A stretch of 64,000 bases of DNA from Mortierella sp. BCC40632 (taxonomy: Eukaryota; Mortierellomycota; Mortierellomycetes; Mortierellales; Mortierellaceae), in NCBI GenBank assembly GCA_011634665.1, contig WAEK01000009.1:1231501-1295500 (forward strand), given 5' to 3'. The notes under the pieces were generated by a model. The model saw only the letters and a list, made by a program, of their open reading frames with translations, had not been told where the DNA came from and did not search any database. A program made the translations under genes and the position numbers. Below, piece after piece: positions 11,637-22,977 of the stretch (within the stretch, counting starts at the first letter, position 1; each line of letters starts with the position of its first letter).

Positions 11637-13223
11637 GTTGTTGTTATTGTAATACTAGACTAGTTACCTGAAAGCGCTCCAACATATAAAAGCGAATCCT
11701 CCAACAGTACATCGGAGAAAGTTCTTGTGCCGATATGCCGTTGCGTACAATTCAACGCCCTTCTTGTTTGTTATTCCACGGTTGATACAAAAGACGATGC
11801 CCGATGCTAATGTTGATCCAGGGGCAGGGTGTCTGGTCTGGACGTTGAAGCAGTTGGACAGATTCAGGTTCCTAATGTCTTCGTCTCTCAGCAGCATGTG
11901 ATGGCGAGCAAGCAAACACAGTCGCTCTCGAGTAAACTGAAAACGCCTTTTTTTGTTGTTGTATCCACGCCTGCCTTTGACTTGTCGAGGTGTAACCATC
12001 CGCCATGCAAATGACAGCATCCGCAGGAATTGTTTTTCCTTGTATGGATCGCGGGTGGGTACATGATGCCGTCCGATTCGTAGAGCCTGTAGTCATTCTA
12101 TCATAGACGACAGACTCCCCGTACTTTCTTATGGCTTCTCTCAGAGGAACGTCTTTGTTGGGGTCAGGTGCGATACTTGGGCAAGACGCTGTCCGTGCTG
12201 CTTGATGTCTCCACAAATATGCGATAGCCTTTCTGGCATTTTCCACTGATCCTGGACTCAGAGGGACAGCAATTGTACGAGCACCATCCTTGTCGACAGG
12301 GGCGCTTTGAAAACTAAATTCAACCAAATCATGTTAGCGCCACACTTTGTACACGGACATTTAAGCAATTATGTTGGGAGTATATTACCTTGCTCCTTCT
12401 CAGCAAGGCTTCTGATGATGCTGACCTTTGCTTTTGCCTTTGGGGTTTTTCTGACATGCACCTCCTTAGGTTTAGGCTGATCGTCAGTGGAAATTGTTGC
12501 TGTTAAAAGCTCCCCATCATCCAAGGCAAGCCGAGTATGCCAGTCTGATATATTTACTCCAGAAGGAGGGTCAAGTGACCATCGATGTCGATCTTCCTGG
12601 GGCTCCTCCAGCTCTTCATCCGAGTCATCCAGTTTTCCTAGGTCTTCCTCCTCCTCTTCCTGATCATGGTTTTCCTCGATCCGATCCTGATCATCCTGAG
12701 TAGATGTAGCATCTAAGCCAACTGCGCCATGGTACTCTCCTGAATATACATGCCTGGTCACTATGTGCTGAAAAACAACGGAATTGAAGTACTCTAGCAT
12801 TCGTGCAGCATCAACAGTGCAGTCGCCATCATACTTTCCTTCACAAAATATCTATGTCCATGCCGATAAAAAGCAATGAGTGTTAAAGTCAAGGGAAACA
12901 GAAACAATCATCAACTGTTCAGTAAAAGTACCTTCCATCTCCTGAGGTGCACTTTGTAGTTCTTTATTGTGCCGGACGCCTGGTTGTCTTCCAAAATCGC
13001 GGTGAGGACAGTATTTGCAGAGTCCTTCCGCGCCTGAGCTAACTCATCAGGAGGCAGAGAATGAGAGATTGATTGATCTCATTCTCCCCCCTCTCCATTT
13101 TGCTCACGTCGTTTGCGCCTGGGGGCTTTTTTTTCTGCTGGAAAAGGTCTGTAACTGAAGTCTGAGAGGGGGCGCTCGGGCACGCTTCTTCGGAGCCGTA
13201 GAGGACTCTGCTTGCACCGACAT
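10056..13223 (-). CDS. Crypton tyrosine recombinase with GCR1_C-like DNA-binding end (copy B)
   Basis: Same four-exon gene as copy A, start ATG at 13223-13221. The HxxR motif, LGRW and ENFY are all intact, as are the Gln-rich stretch and the GLTVRKAW...RRRK end. Copy B has no extra base in the acidic stretch (12590-12660), so that exon reads openly. Near 10150 a run of T longer by one than in copy A shifts the last 35 codons; copy A shows the likely true C-terminus ending at 10056. The third intron's T run is longer than in copy A. Family role: cuts and rejoins DNA at the element borders by a phosphotyrosine intermediate. Confidence 0.8.
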
Positions 13224-13425
13224 TGAGAGGAAAAAAAAAAATGGGCGAAGCTGATGCTGGCACTTGGGTGCATTCAGGGACAATAGGAGCCAATGTGAGG
13301 TGTCCGGACATTGGTGGGCCAAGCCTCCAATTCAAGCCACAAATGGACTCATGTCCGGCGGAGATGGGCGGAGAAAGACTGACCAGTAACATCAAAAAAG
13401 AGAGAATTTCGATCGATAGTCTGTT

Positions 13426-13429
13426 ATAG
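13426..13429. repeat. ATAG core at right border of Crypton-like array
   Basis: Preceded by GTCTGTT (element end) and followed by TATCTTGCG (flank). Confidence 0.6.
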
Positions 13430-13939
13430 TATCTTGCGTTTAGTTACTCATTTCCATGTATGTGTCACTGTGAATCATGGCCTGTGGTTTATTCTGCTGG
13501 TTCATTTGTAAACTAATCTAACGCTAAAAACCACAGCTTCCAGAAGCTTGAAATGTCACCTTTCACCTTGCGGACAGGGTTGGTTGACATACTAAGTCAA
13601 GGTGCTACTTAAGGTAAGCAATCAGAGCGCTACTGCATAAGCTAGAAAAAGGGCCGTTGACCTGGGCTTAATTCAGATGGTTTACCGACTTTGTTGTCTC
13701 CAATGTGGGTTGGGTTAGTCATGCAACAGACATCAATATTATCCAGGTAGCTCTATAAAATAAAAATGACGTACGAACTATTCTCCATTTCAGATGTTTT
13801 TGACCTCAGATTGCGCTGCTTATTTGAAGATTAACACCCCCCTTCGCAGTAACCCCGTGCAACGGACCGTGCATAATCCTCGAAAATAAGAATGGAAAAA
13901 ACAAAAACAGATGAAATGGAGAATAGCTGTTAAAGTCAG
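13430..13939. other. Intergenic sequence between element array and next gene
   Basis: About 510 bases with no supported gene. A/T-rich, short ORFs only. It contains the right flank of the Crypton-like array and the 3' side of the gene ending at 13940. Confidence 0.5.
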
Positions 13940-15819
13940 TTACACAACAAACTGAAGCTTTGTTCCCAAACGGACAGCACATACTTCGAGTGTTCTCAAC
14001 AGCTCCAGGCATGGAAAAATCCTGCCACCATCTGTCCGATCAACAGGTAAGTAGCATGCACCGAGCTGGGACCAATGATAAATTCCGTTTTTGAATTCCA
14101 TTGTGTAAACCGACAGTTGGTGGCCTATTTCAAAGTGGAGATTGAAATATTAGATCAAACACCCAAATTACATGCGCTTCAATAACCGGCCAATAAAATA
14201 ATAATAATTTACCGAACACTTGCACTGCAGCCATTTTCTCGACACAGCGGCGATGATAGAGGTGGTTGTCGATGTTATCCTTGCAGAAATTTGCAAGTTT
14301 CCAATAATCTTCAATGAATGCTCTATCGGAGTGCGTTTGGCGAGGCGACTTTATCTCCACAACACACAGGCATAGGTCCAGCTTCTTCAGATAGCCATCT
14401 GGTTTAAAACCATCTCCCCGGCGAGCACGGGAACCTTCGTCCACCTCATTTGCCCATCCAAATGAATACTCTGAGTCCCGTGGAAACACCTGTGTCCAAA
14501 ACGGGTCAAAGGTTGTATGAGCAAACGTATCCTCGTTCTCTTTGTCGGACGGCATAGCTTTTCGATTCAGTTTTGGAACTCTAGCATTATAAAACATCGA
14601 CTCGTTGTGTGATCAATCAATAAAGACCGCAGTTAAATTGATATGATAAAAAAAAAAGTCAATCCACTTACAAGGTTTGAAAAAAGAAGTAAAATATCCA
14701 TCAACAGAGGATCATCCATTAACCGAGAAATAACTCGGCCCGTTCGCGCTAGCTCTCTCCCCAAGTTAACGCACAGTGTCGCTTGTTCTATGGGTAACTC
14801 CATGAACGGTATAGAACAGGAGTTTTTGATAGTTTCAAATGTTTCCAAGCTCACTCCTTGTGGGGCACGGCTAGTCAAATCGAAAATATAATTTATCGCA
14901 CTGAAACAAAAGCACAAGAGTATGATTTGTAAATACAACTAAACACACGTGAAAATGTAGAGTGAACCTGGTACATTCTACGTTGCATAAATCAGGTACT
15001 CACAGAAAATAATGAAGATTTTTCATGGTCACCTTTACTGATAATTGATTGACCATTTTTGCTGCTGCATGCTGGAAATTGTAGAAGACTTGTCCTACAT
15101 CGACTGAACCAATCCAGTAATGCTCCTTTTCAAACATCGATGGGTTGATATGGAAGTTGGACTCAGTGATTGATTGTGAGGTGATCGAAGGTTGTCGAGG
15201 GCGAGTTTGGCGTGAGTTAGAGGTGGTCAGTGTTGGGGTAGATGCTGACGATGCAATAGAAATTGGCAATTCCTCGCATTCATTTCCACTTCCTAATGAC
15301 ATTAGGTGAGGATTTGGTTGCAAAAGTGTGAATACTTCCTCACATTCACCAAATAATTGCCAGTGCCATGTTAACAAACTACCTACCAGTGATACCAAGT
15401 ATCTCCTGCTCTACCTCTTTCCGAATACGTTTGTTCCAAAGTGAATCAACGACTGCTTGTACTTCTAATGTTCCTTTATCCAACTCGCGCTTTCTCCTGA
15501 CTTTAGTCCAGAATACCTCCGCTTCTTCAGAATGCTCCTTACGTTTCCACTCCTTTTTCAGAGAAAAAGCCTTCCTCTGAAGGCCAGCATGGCCGCTGGA
15601 CATTAGCCGATCAATAGCTTCATTCCATCGCGCCTCGCATTGATCTTTGGATAGTCGTTCATTTTCCGAGAATCTAAGAAAGTTCATGTAGCTGATCTCT
15701 GCCATGGTTCTGCAGCTTTCCAAGTAAGGGCGCGCTGTCAAGTTTTCCAGAAAGGACTTCCATGATCCTGCTGCCAATTGCTTCATCTTTCCTCCTTTTG
15801 CCTTGTTTGAGGTCGCCAT
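13940..15819 (-). CDS. Unrecognised protein with PD-(D/E)XK-like domain, 507 residues
   Basis: Five exons with clean phases: 15819-15387, 15292-15004, 14900-14672, 14600-14213, 14124-13940, giving 507 residues without any frame repair. The N-terminal half is basic and helical, with FWTKVRRKRELDKG. The C-terminal half has FKPDGYL, then about 10 residues on CVVEIKSP, a textbook PD...ExK spacing for a restriction-endonuclease fold, then a Tyr/Trp-containing helix. The closing strands match in pattern the gene at 20516-22457 (aromatic Y-M, late QL, PCLELLRTLE), so the two look like distant paralogues. I do not recognise a named family. The start at 15819 was chosen because a 99-base MITE lies immediately upstream. 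Possible roles (nuclease effector, element-derived protein) are inference. Confidence 0.7.
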
Positions 15820-15839
15820 TGTGGGCCGGAAGGTCAATA

Positions 15840-15938
15840 CAGTCGCCTCTCTTTCTAAGAAACGGTTCGGGACAGGCTCTCCGTTTCGTACAAAGGGAGT
15901 GTTCCTTAAAAGCCGTATCTTATAGAGAGAGGCGACTG
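15840..15938. mobile_element. Tc1/mariner-type MITE, 99 bases
   Basis: Ends CAGTCGCCTCTCT and AGAGAGGCGACTG, flanked on both sides by TA (15838-15839 and 15939-15940). The inverted ends stay similar for about 30 bases with a few mismatches. TA duplication and a CAGT start fit the Tc1/mariner superfamily. It sits 20 bases upstream of the start codon chosen for the gene at 13940-15819. Confidence 0.75.
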
Positions 15939-16039
15939 TATATCGAACATTGTAACGTATAAAGGCAATAAGAAAGATGATTAGAGAGCGTAGAACATTA
16001 TCGTCAATCCACGAGTCCCTAAATATGAACATGCTCTAC

Positions 16040-16205
16040 TCAAGAACCCTCTGCTAGAGCGTTAATGAAATCCAGGATCTCAAAGCATGCTGCCACTCAT
16101 CGCCTCTAACATAACAAGGCTTTAAGTGGTGTTCGATGTGGCTAGGAGTAAACCAACGAGCCACAACTAACGCGTAAGGAATGAAACCTCGACAATCTAT
16201 TACCG
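16040..16205. repeat. Direct repeat, first copy (about 165 bases)
   Basis: Contains AGAACCCTCTGCTAGAG, CATAACAAGGCTTTAAGTGG and CAACTAACGCGTAAGGAATG. The second copy at 16249 shares these blocks with scattered substitutions. Non-coding. Confidence 0.65.
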
Positions 16206-16248
16206 TCAGCAATAGATGTGTTGGATAGAGCTCTACGGCCCAAGAACT

Positions 16249-16400
16249 CTCTGCTGGAGAGTTAATGAGATTCCAGGATCCCAATGCATGCTACCACTCA
16301 TTGCCTCTAGCATAACAAGGCTTTGAGTGGTGTTAGATGTACTCAAAGCACGCCAACGAGAACCAACTAACGCGCAAGGAATGGAACCACATCTGTCCAA
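16249..16400. repeat. Direct repeat, second copy
   Basis: Shares CATAACAAGGCTTTGAGTGG, CAACTAACGCGCAAGGAATG and other blocks with 16040-16205. The repeat pair sits just upstream of the dinucleotide tract and the CRN header. Confidence 0.65.
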
Positions 16401-16500
16401 TCAGTGGACAGCAGGAATAGTATTCAACCCCGTATGTCACTAATTTTGAAAGCATGGAGAGAGTACATGGAACACATTACCCGTCGATAAAAGGCACCAG

Positions 16501-16656
<156 letters not shown>

Positions 16657-16915
16657 GTGTGTAGGAGGGGCACGAAATCGCGAGGCGCAAGCCACTCTGT
16701 TACGTCGCCGAATTTCTTCCATGCTGCAGCTACTGCGTCGCCCCCCCACGCATCTCCCTCCCATCAACCTTGCCTCCACTCTCTCTTTACAATGTCACTC
16801 TTCTTCCTCCTTTTTACTCCCATCCTTTTCTCCTTTCCTTCAACCTCGCTTTCTCTGCAGCTCACACTTCTTCGTATCTCCCTTCTCCATCTTTCTATTG
16901 ATGCTTCGTAACATC

Positions 16916-19908
16916 ATGACCGACAAATACTTGACTTTGTTCTGCCTTGTTGATGGAGAGGGTACCTCCAAAGCATTCCCTGTCTAGATTTCTCCTGAAG
17001 ACTCGATTGGTGATCTCAAGGAGCACGTCAAGACCAAGCAGAGTCCTGACTTTGACGACATTGTTGCCAACAGCCTCACTCTCTGGCGTACATCAGTTCC
17101 TGAAGATGGCCAGTCCACTCCTGTCACGATTGACGCCCTTCATGACAAAACAGAGCTGAGCAACCCGCGGACACGGCTCTCAAAGTTGTTTCCTGAGTGT
17201 CCTGATGATGAAACCTACATCATTGTCCAGCGGCCTCCTCCTCAAGGTAATGACACGCATCCGCTGATTGATCCTGCTAGCATGAGCTTGTTCACCCCGC
17301 TAACCCTATTCTTTCTCATATCTAGTGCATGCGCTCGTCCCCGCTCGATCACCAGCACCGCCGTCGGAAGCACAAGTGACCGAAGCATGTAAGAGAAAAG
17401 CAGGATCATTCGAGTTCTGGTTTACTCATTCTTGATGGAATGGAATGCGAACATACTGCTTGCCTGCTAGTCCAAATACGCATAGAAAGGAGTTCTTCCA
17501 GCCAGGAACTGTTATTTCAGACTTTCTTCGCATGTTCGTGGAAGGCGAGATCTCTCTTCCTGAGGCAGACTGCTGTGTCAAAGGATAGCCAAAGGCATGG
17601 TTACGATCAAGCTCCTTTGCCCAAAAGTCTGCTCGACCTGCTCTGTACCTACTGCACCCAACGCAACCACATCAGACAACATCAACAACGACATCTCCAT
17701 CAGTGGCAGCCCTAGAAACGATCAGCAACCTCCAGAACAACGACTTGATCACTTTCTTCGGCGTGAGTGGCTGTGGGAAGACTCGAGCTGTTGTTGAAAT
17801 GCTTGCACAGACATGGGGATTCTATCTGAACAGCAGTCAAGATGACCGAGGCTCAAAGGATGTCGCCACTTTGTTCGAATCAGCAATGCAAATGCCGGAG
17901 AGATATCTGTCGTCGGACAGAGTACAGAATGGGCTCAATGTCCAGGCGATCACGGGCTGTCTCCTCTTTGCACGCCTTCTCGTCCTACAATACTGTCTGA
18001 GTCTCGGCCACCGTGACAAATTTTCTTGTGACCGCTGGATGCTACTCCAAGTGTGTCCAGGAGCGTTTGACCCCGCTGTACCGGACGTTTTTGACAGCGT
18101 TTTCCGGGCCCTACTTGGTGGCTATCACAACCAGATGCTTGCGATTTCTCTTCCCAACTTGAAGTGCCTACTGGAGGCTCGATTCCGCTTGGTTCAAGGC
18201 CTGCTATCTTCGTACACCTCTGACTCTCCATCTAGCAAATTTCTCATTGTTCTCGATGAAGCCCAGACGCTAAGCAATCATGGGAAAGATTTCTTCGTGT
18301 CTCACGTGGATTCCAGCGACTTAAGGTCAATTCTATCCCCTATCATCCACGGATTGAGGAATATTTCAAACGACACTCAGAGCTACTGTGTGGTGACATG
18401 TGGTACTGGGATTGGCGCAGATGAACAGGACGTCCTGCAGGACTCAGGCGGCACTGGAAGCAGTTGGGAGCAGGTCAACCGCCGTATTGTCGACTTTCCG
18501 GGCTGGGAAACCGTGGACCAAGTAGCAATGTACATCAACAATATCGGTGGTCTGTTGTGTGGGGACGACAAAGCCAGGCTTCACACATTGATACCGGAGG
18601 CAGCCGTTCATGAATTGTTTTTCAGGCTTCGAGGTCGTTTCCGTCCAATCGTCTCGACAATCGAGGAGATTATCGCCAAAGGATGCCCGTCATACTGGAA
18701 GGAGGCTATCGAACAAAGAGTCCACTCACTCGTGTGCTATCCTGAGCGTTTCCCAGTGCATGGGAAGCTTTGCTCTGATATCAAGAGGATGCTTAAAAAG
18801 GTCGCCAAGGATCCAGCCAGGTTCAAGGATGCCGTCGACATAATGCAGGTTCTCAGACAGACTGTTGTCTCTCGAGCCTCGCTGGGACTCCCCTGGAGCC
18901 TGCGAGGAGAAGAGCCAATCTTGGTCGAGAGTGCTTTCGCCCGTCTCCGCGCTACTGCCGACCAGGCCGCAGCAGGGAAGACGATCAGCACGATCATCGA
19001 CGAGCCATTCGTGTTCCAGGCTGCCTACAACTTTATCCGGAATGAAGACGAGGGATTCTACAATTACTTCAGAGAACAGTACCGAGACTTGCAGGATCCT
19101 CCTTCAGAAGGGAAGATCTTTGAGCGCCATGCACCCTTAGATTTGATCTACACTTTCCATCAGAAACAGCTCAAGCAGGAGTTGTTCTCGATCCCCAAAC
19201 CCGCCGTACACCTGAAGCCACCCAAAATTCCCATTCCCTCTTTTGAGCCCGTCATCTTCCCTCGGCATTTGTTTGACTATCCAGCAGCGATCGTCGGATG
19301 GGAAGGCTATGAGTGGGGAGATTGGTATAAAAAGCACTGACGATGCGAGATTTTTAGAGGCGCACTACAGGCATGACTCGAGAAAGGATGGTTGCGTGGT
19401 GCCACCATTTTACTACCCTGAGCTGTCTCCTTCAGGACCCGACATCGTTTTTATTTTGCGAATCAACAATGAGCTCTACCCCGTGTTTGTGCAGACGAAA
19501 CTTCTCAAGGACATTTATCCAGGAGATGTGGAGGAGGCTCGACTAACTGTCCATCACGGTAGGATCAAGGACTATCTGTCGAACTTGGACGAGTACTGCC
19601 CAGGTGGAAAGTATTTGAGCTTTATCTACGTTCATCCCACAATCAATAAGACTCTACGAGAAGGCTGGGATAGGGATAAACTTTGGGACATGGAGCCTGA
19701 GACTGGAACTGATCGTAGTCGTGCTTCCACAGATGTTGACGAACCATTGATGCAGCTTCTCATAATCATTGACGGGGGCAATATGCGGGATTTTAGGCCT
19801 GAAGGAGTGGTCGATTTGCTTGACAGCGTGAAGGGAACCAAGCGAGTCAGTGACCAAGCTGGCTCGTCTGACAGGGCGGAAAAGAAACCCATGTTGGAGA
19901 AGCAGTAG
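16916..19908 (+). pseudogene. Crinkler (CRN): header, P-loop NTPase and PD-(D/E)XK-like nuclease, disrupted
   Basis: Header exon 16916-17246 (MTDKYLTLFCLVDGE; LTLWRTSVP), Pro/Ala-rich exon 17326-17388, then the main exon to 19908. Domains: header 1-110; NTPase with Walker A GVSGCGKT near 17765 and Walker B FLIVLDEAQ near 18245; C-terminal nuclease-like domain with GPDIVFIL and PVFVQTK near 19440-19500. Breaks: TAG at 16985 where the related header in the Crypton cargo has Glu; TAG just before PKAWLR near 17588; and loss of bases near 19330 and 19350 compared with 1310-1340, which throws the nuclease domain out of frame. Two in-frame stops are harder to blame on homopolymer error than single indels, so a decayed gene is likely. 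The exon 2-3 junction does not resolve cleanly. An upstream in-frame ATG exists at 16901. Confidence 0.75.
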
Positions 19909-20515
19909 TGAAAACGAATAAACGAATTTTGCAAGCTCTTTAGTAATACTAGCTGTTCTATCTCACATGAACACACGGATGCGACAATAGGATGCCTTGA
20001 ATTAGACAGCTATAGCCGTACTGTGATCGAGCTTCTGTCCCAATGAAGCTCGCCGCAAGAACACAACATCCGTATGCCATATGTTCCCTTAAGCTGACGC
20101 CAGCCCAGATTCCGAGGACCGACACAAGTGGCATGCGCTACATCCACCTTGCACATGTCCATTGTACATACACCAACTTGCTCTACCTATCCAATCGCAC
20201 TAACATAGTCCATTCTCCTACGCCATCTCGCTCATTGACTCCACTTCCTGGTTACCATTTGGATGGTTCTCGTCCCAGTTCGCCGCTGTTTGATATGAGT
20301 TCACTCGAACTTTCTTGTTTTTGTCTTTTTTTTTTGCTCCTGTATACTGACTCCGAGAAGCTCAATTTCACGACGCAAGTTTCCTTGGATTGATACTGTG
20401 CTTGAAGTTGTGAGAGAGAGGAAAGTACCTGAAACCACAAAAACTACACATTTTGGACGCACAACTCAGGTGAAGAGAGCGACATACTTATGCAGTAAAT
20501 TGATATCGGTCCATG

Positions 20516-22457
20516 CTATCTCAATCGCTTCTTGATGTCCTTGATATCTCTGTGACCCCACGACCTTTTCAAACCACTGGCCTTTCCGTCCATTTTACTA
20601 CTCACCTCCTTCACATGTTCCTGATTGAAGGGGAAAAGAGAAGTGAGTTCACATTCATACCTAGCCGCTCTCCAAGGTCTTATTGAGTTCACAGTTTACC
20701 TTCAGTAGTTCCAAAGTTGGCAGTGTAGCTACCAGAGAAGGCACCATGGCTTTGCACGTTGGAACGATGAATGTATCGACTTCCTCCAAAATCATCACGC
20801 CTCTGATTTTCAGATACAGCTTCATGTATGTTCCCAGACTGCCGACTATCTGAACCAAAGGCGCAGATTCGTTTCCGGCTAATATGAAGCATTTGCCGAA
20901 GCGGGCAAGCTTGTACGTATCCCAGCACACCTTTGCCATATTCCGTGCTTGAGCAGGTCTGGTTACCTCTCCCCACAAAGCTCTTGTCCAAGAGCTGTGG
21001 CTCTGATATCCGGTCTATCCACCTTCACGCTCTGATTCCTCTGTGTGGTTGAGTCAGTATTGGGACTATAGCTACAAAATTAGTCGGAGAGGAAATTGGT
21101 TGAAATCGAGCCTGATAGAACGTGCAATTGACAAGATACTCACAAATCACTGACAACCCTCTCGTTATTGACGTATGCCTGGATGATGGGTGCCACGCAT
21201 TTTACGGTGAATGTACTCTCTGACGCTGTGTAATCTGTCTTCAAAGGTAGATACTCCAACCTTGAAAAATAATGGCTATGTCAGAAAATATACCTTTGAA
21301 TCCGAGACTAGGTTATAAATATTCAATGTAATTTCCACTTACAAAGTCTCCAACATGATCCTGATTTTCTTTTCTATCCCGGTACGTGGCATCTCAGCCT
21401 CTTCACCTTTCATTCTGAGGTACATTTATCAACAACACGGAAAAAAAGAGAGTTATGAGCTGAAAGGTTTGCAAAGGAGAGTAGCAGTTTTCGCTCGCTT
21501 TTGAAAGACTTACTCGAACGGTTTTCATGATTGCTGCGTCATCAATAGCAACATCTGGTAACTCGGTTTTTGGTTTTAGGATATTCTCCAACTGCTGCAG
21601 CGAAAAAAACCTAAGCATCCTGTCTGTGGGCATCGAAGGCGCTAAGATACCGATGATGGCCATAATGTCGCTCACCTCCGCCCTTTTGATCTCGTGAGCA
21701 AGAAGCGATCCTAAGCAAGCCCGTCGATATTTTGTGAAGACACATGCCATGCATTTTTCGTCTATTGTCCAGTCACATTGCGGGTGGGTAACATCGTCAA
21801 CGTTACGTAACAGTTCCTCACGCTCACAATCTGAAAGTTGCTCTGATTCAGCGTACAATTCAGCAGGCCTATCATGTATAGATGCTGTCGTCGAGTTAAG
21901 TGGTAATGTCGTTGGTGTTGATGGTGAGGACGATACCACTTGCGATGATGACTGTGATGCTGAAAACAATGCCGTTTGCTGATTTGTTGTTAGTGACATA
22001 TGCTCAAGGATGATAATAGGTATAACATGTTGGTACGAACTGAAACAACAAATAAGGCAAAATTTTCTGCTGTGGACAAACCTTCGATTTGCTGGGTGTC
22101 CTTTGTAATGCTTTGCATGGTCGATATATAGCTGTCGAATGCAGCCGAGGACGTCGCCTCCCCTACATCATGTACTTTGAGTCCTGCACGATGTGCAATT
22201 TCCTCAGTTCGAATCTTTAAAGTGTGTTTAGACCAGAAACGCTCCTCGTGATGTTTTCGGAACCGAGTGTATGCCTCTTTCAGAACCTCCCGTCGTTTGG
22301 TACGAATGGCGTTACACCCTAGCAAGGCCGAATATGCTTCGTTCGCGGACTCCCTATCAGTCAGGTTGAACTTTTCGACAAAAGCTCGAAACGAGACATG
22401 TTCAGCAAGACCTGTGTGCAGCGCCCATGCTTGGTACTCAGTGGGTGTGGTCGGCAT
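20516..22457 (-). CDS. Unrecognised protein with PD-(D/E)XK-like domain, distant paralogue of 13940-15819
   Basis: About six exons on minus. The first is 22457-22082 (starts MPTTPTEYQAW; contains RFRKHHEERFWSKH). The second runs to about 21514 and is Ser/Thr-rich, then CDWTIDEKCMACVF. Then come short exons near 21350-21415 and 21140-21260. A large exon to about 20698 has RPDIRATALG, then GEVTRPAQARNMAKVCWDTYKLARFGK. A last short exon ends with TAG at 20516. The RPD...GEV pair, the following Trp/Leu helix and the terminal LPTLELLK match the layout of the gene at 13940, although the second acidic motif ends in T rather than K, so catalysis is uncertain. The joins between exons 1-2 and 2-3 do not give a perfect frame, so there is either an unusual splice site or a sequence error. 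Family unknown to me. Confidence 0.6.
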
Positions 22458-22594
22458 AATTTCTAAAGGGAGACTCGAGAGACAGAAAATGAAATTACTA
22501 TAATAGATCTCGATCTCGATTCGCATGCAAGATGCTATCGTGCTGAGCAGACAGCTACAAAGCGCCCTAAAGAGCGCCCATCTGATGACCATAC

Positions 22595-22678
22595 TGTCGT
22601 AACCACTTCAGCACTCGACAGAGCCTAGAAGAATCCCAGTGTATCTGCTGGAGTTAAGGAAGCGGGCCACGCATGACA
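22595..22678. repeat. 84-base repeat with inverted ends, copy 1
   Basis: Starts TGTCGTAACCACTTC and ends GGGCCACGCATGACA; with flanks the ends read CATACTGTC and GACAGTATG, a perfect nine-base inverted pair. The second copy lies at 22744. MITE-like in form. Confidence 0.6.
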
Positions 22679-22743
22679 GTATGATTCAGCATGGAGAGCA
22701 CGCAAGACGTCGAGTCGAACACTATAGCATTCACGACCACGAT

Positions 22744-22827
22744 TGTCGTAGCCACTTCAGCACTCGGCAGAGTCCAGACCACGTCCGGTGTATCAGCTGG
22801 AGTTAAGGAAGCGGGCTACATGTGACA
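22744..22827. repeat. 84-base repeat with inverted ends, copy 2
   Basis: Starts TGTCGTAGCCACTTC and ends GGGCTACATGTGACA, same length and orientation as copy 1, start-to-start distance 149 bases. Shares the block GGAGTTAAGGAAGCGGG. Confidence 0.6.
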
Positions 22828-22977
22828 ATGTGTTCTTGCGCGACATTAATGAGACGAAGTCATCTACCTTTGAGAGAGAATGGAGAGGGATAAATGAAGA
22901 ATCGAAGTAGAACAGAGAGAGATGGACAAGTGGGTGTGATTGGTGATGAGACCTGTGCGCAAAGCTTCAAATTGAGA

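Larger units (their letters stand above)
8080..13425. mobile_element. Crypton-like element with Crinkler cargo, copy B
   Basis: 5,346 bases, same order and orientation as copy A and near identical apart from short indels in homopolymers and a few substitutions. Ends at the third ATAG (13426), beyond which the sequence TATCTTGCG is not part of the unit. The undisturbed target can be read as CGGCTGTCAA-ATAG-TATCTTGCG. Near identity suggests recent duplication or successive integration at the same site. Confidence 0.75.

Noticed and set aside
2741..13425. Starship-type giant element with a DUF3435 captain
   Set aside because: The unit is only 5.3 kb, the recombinase ends in a GCR1_C-like domain and the borders are four-base cores, which fits a Crypton better.
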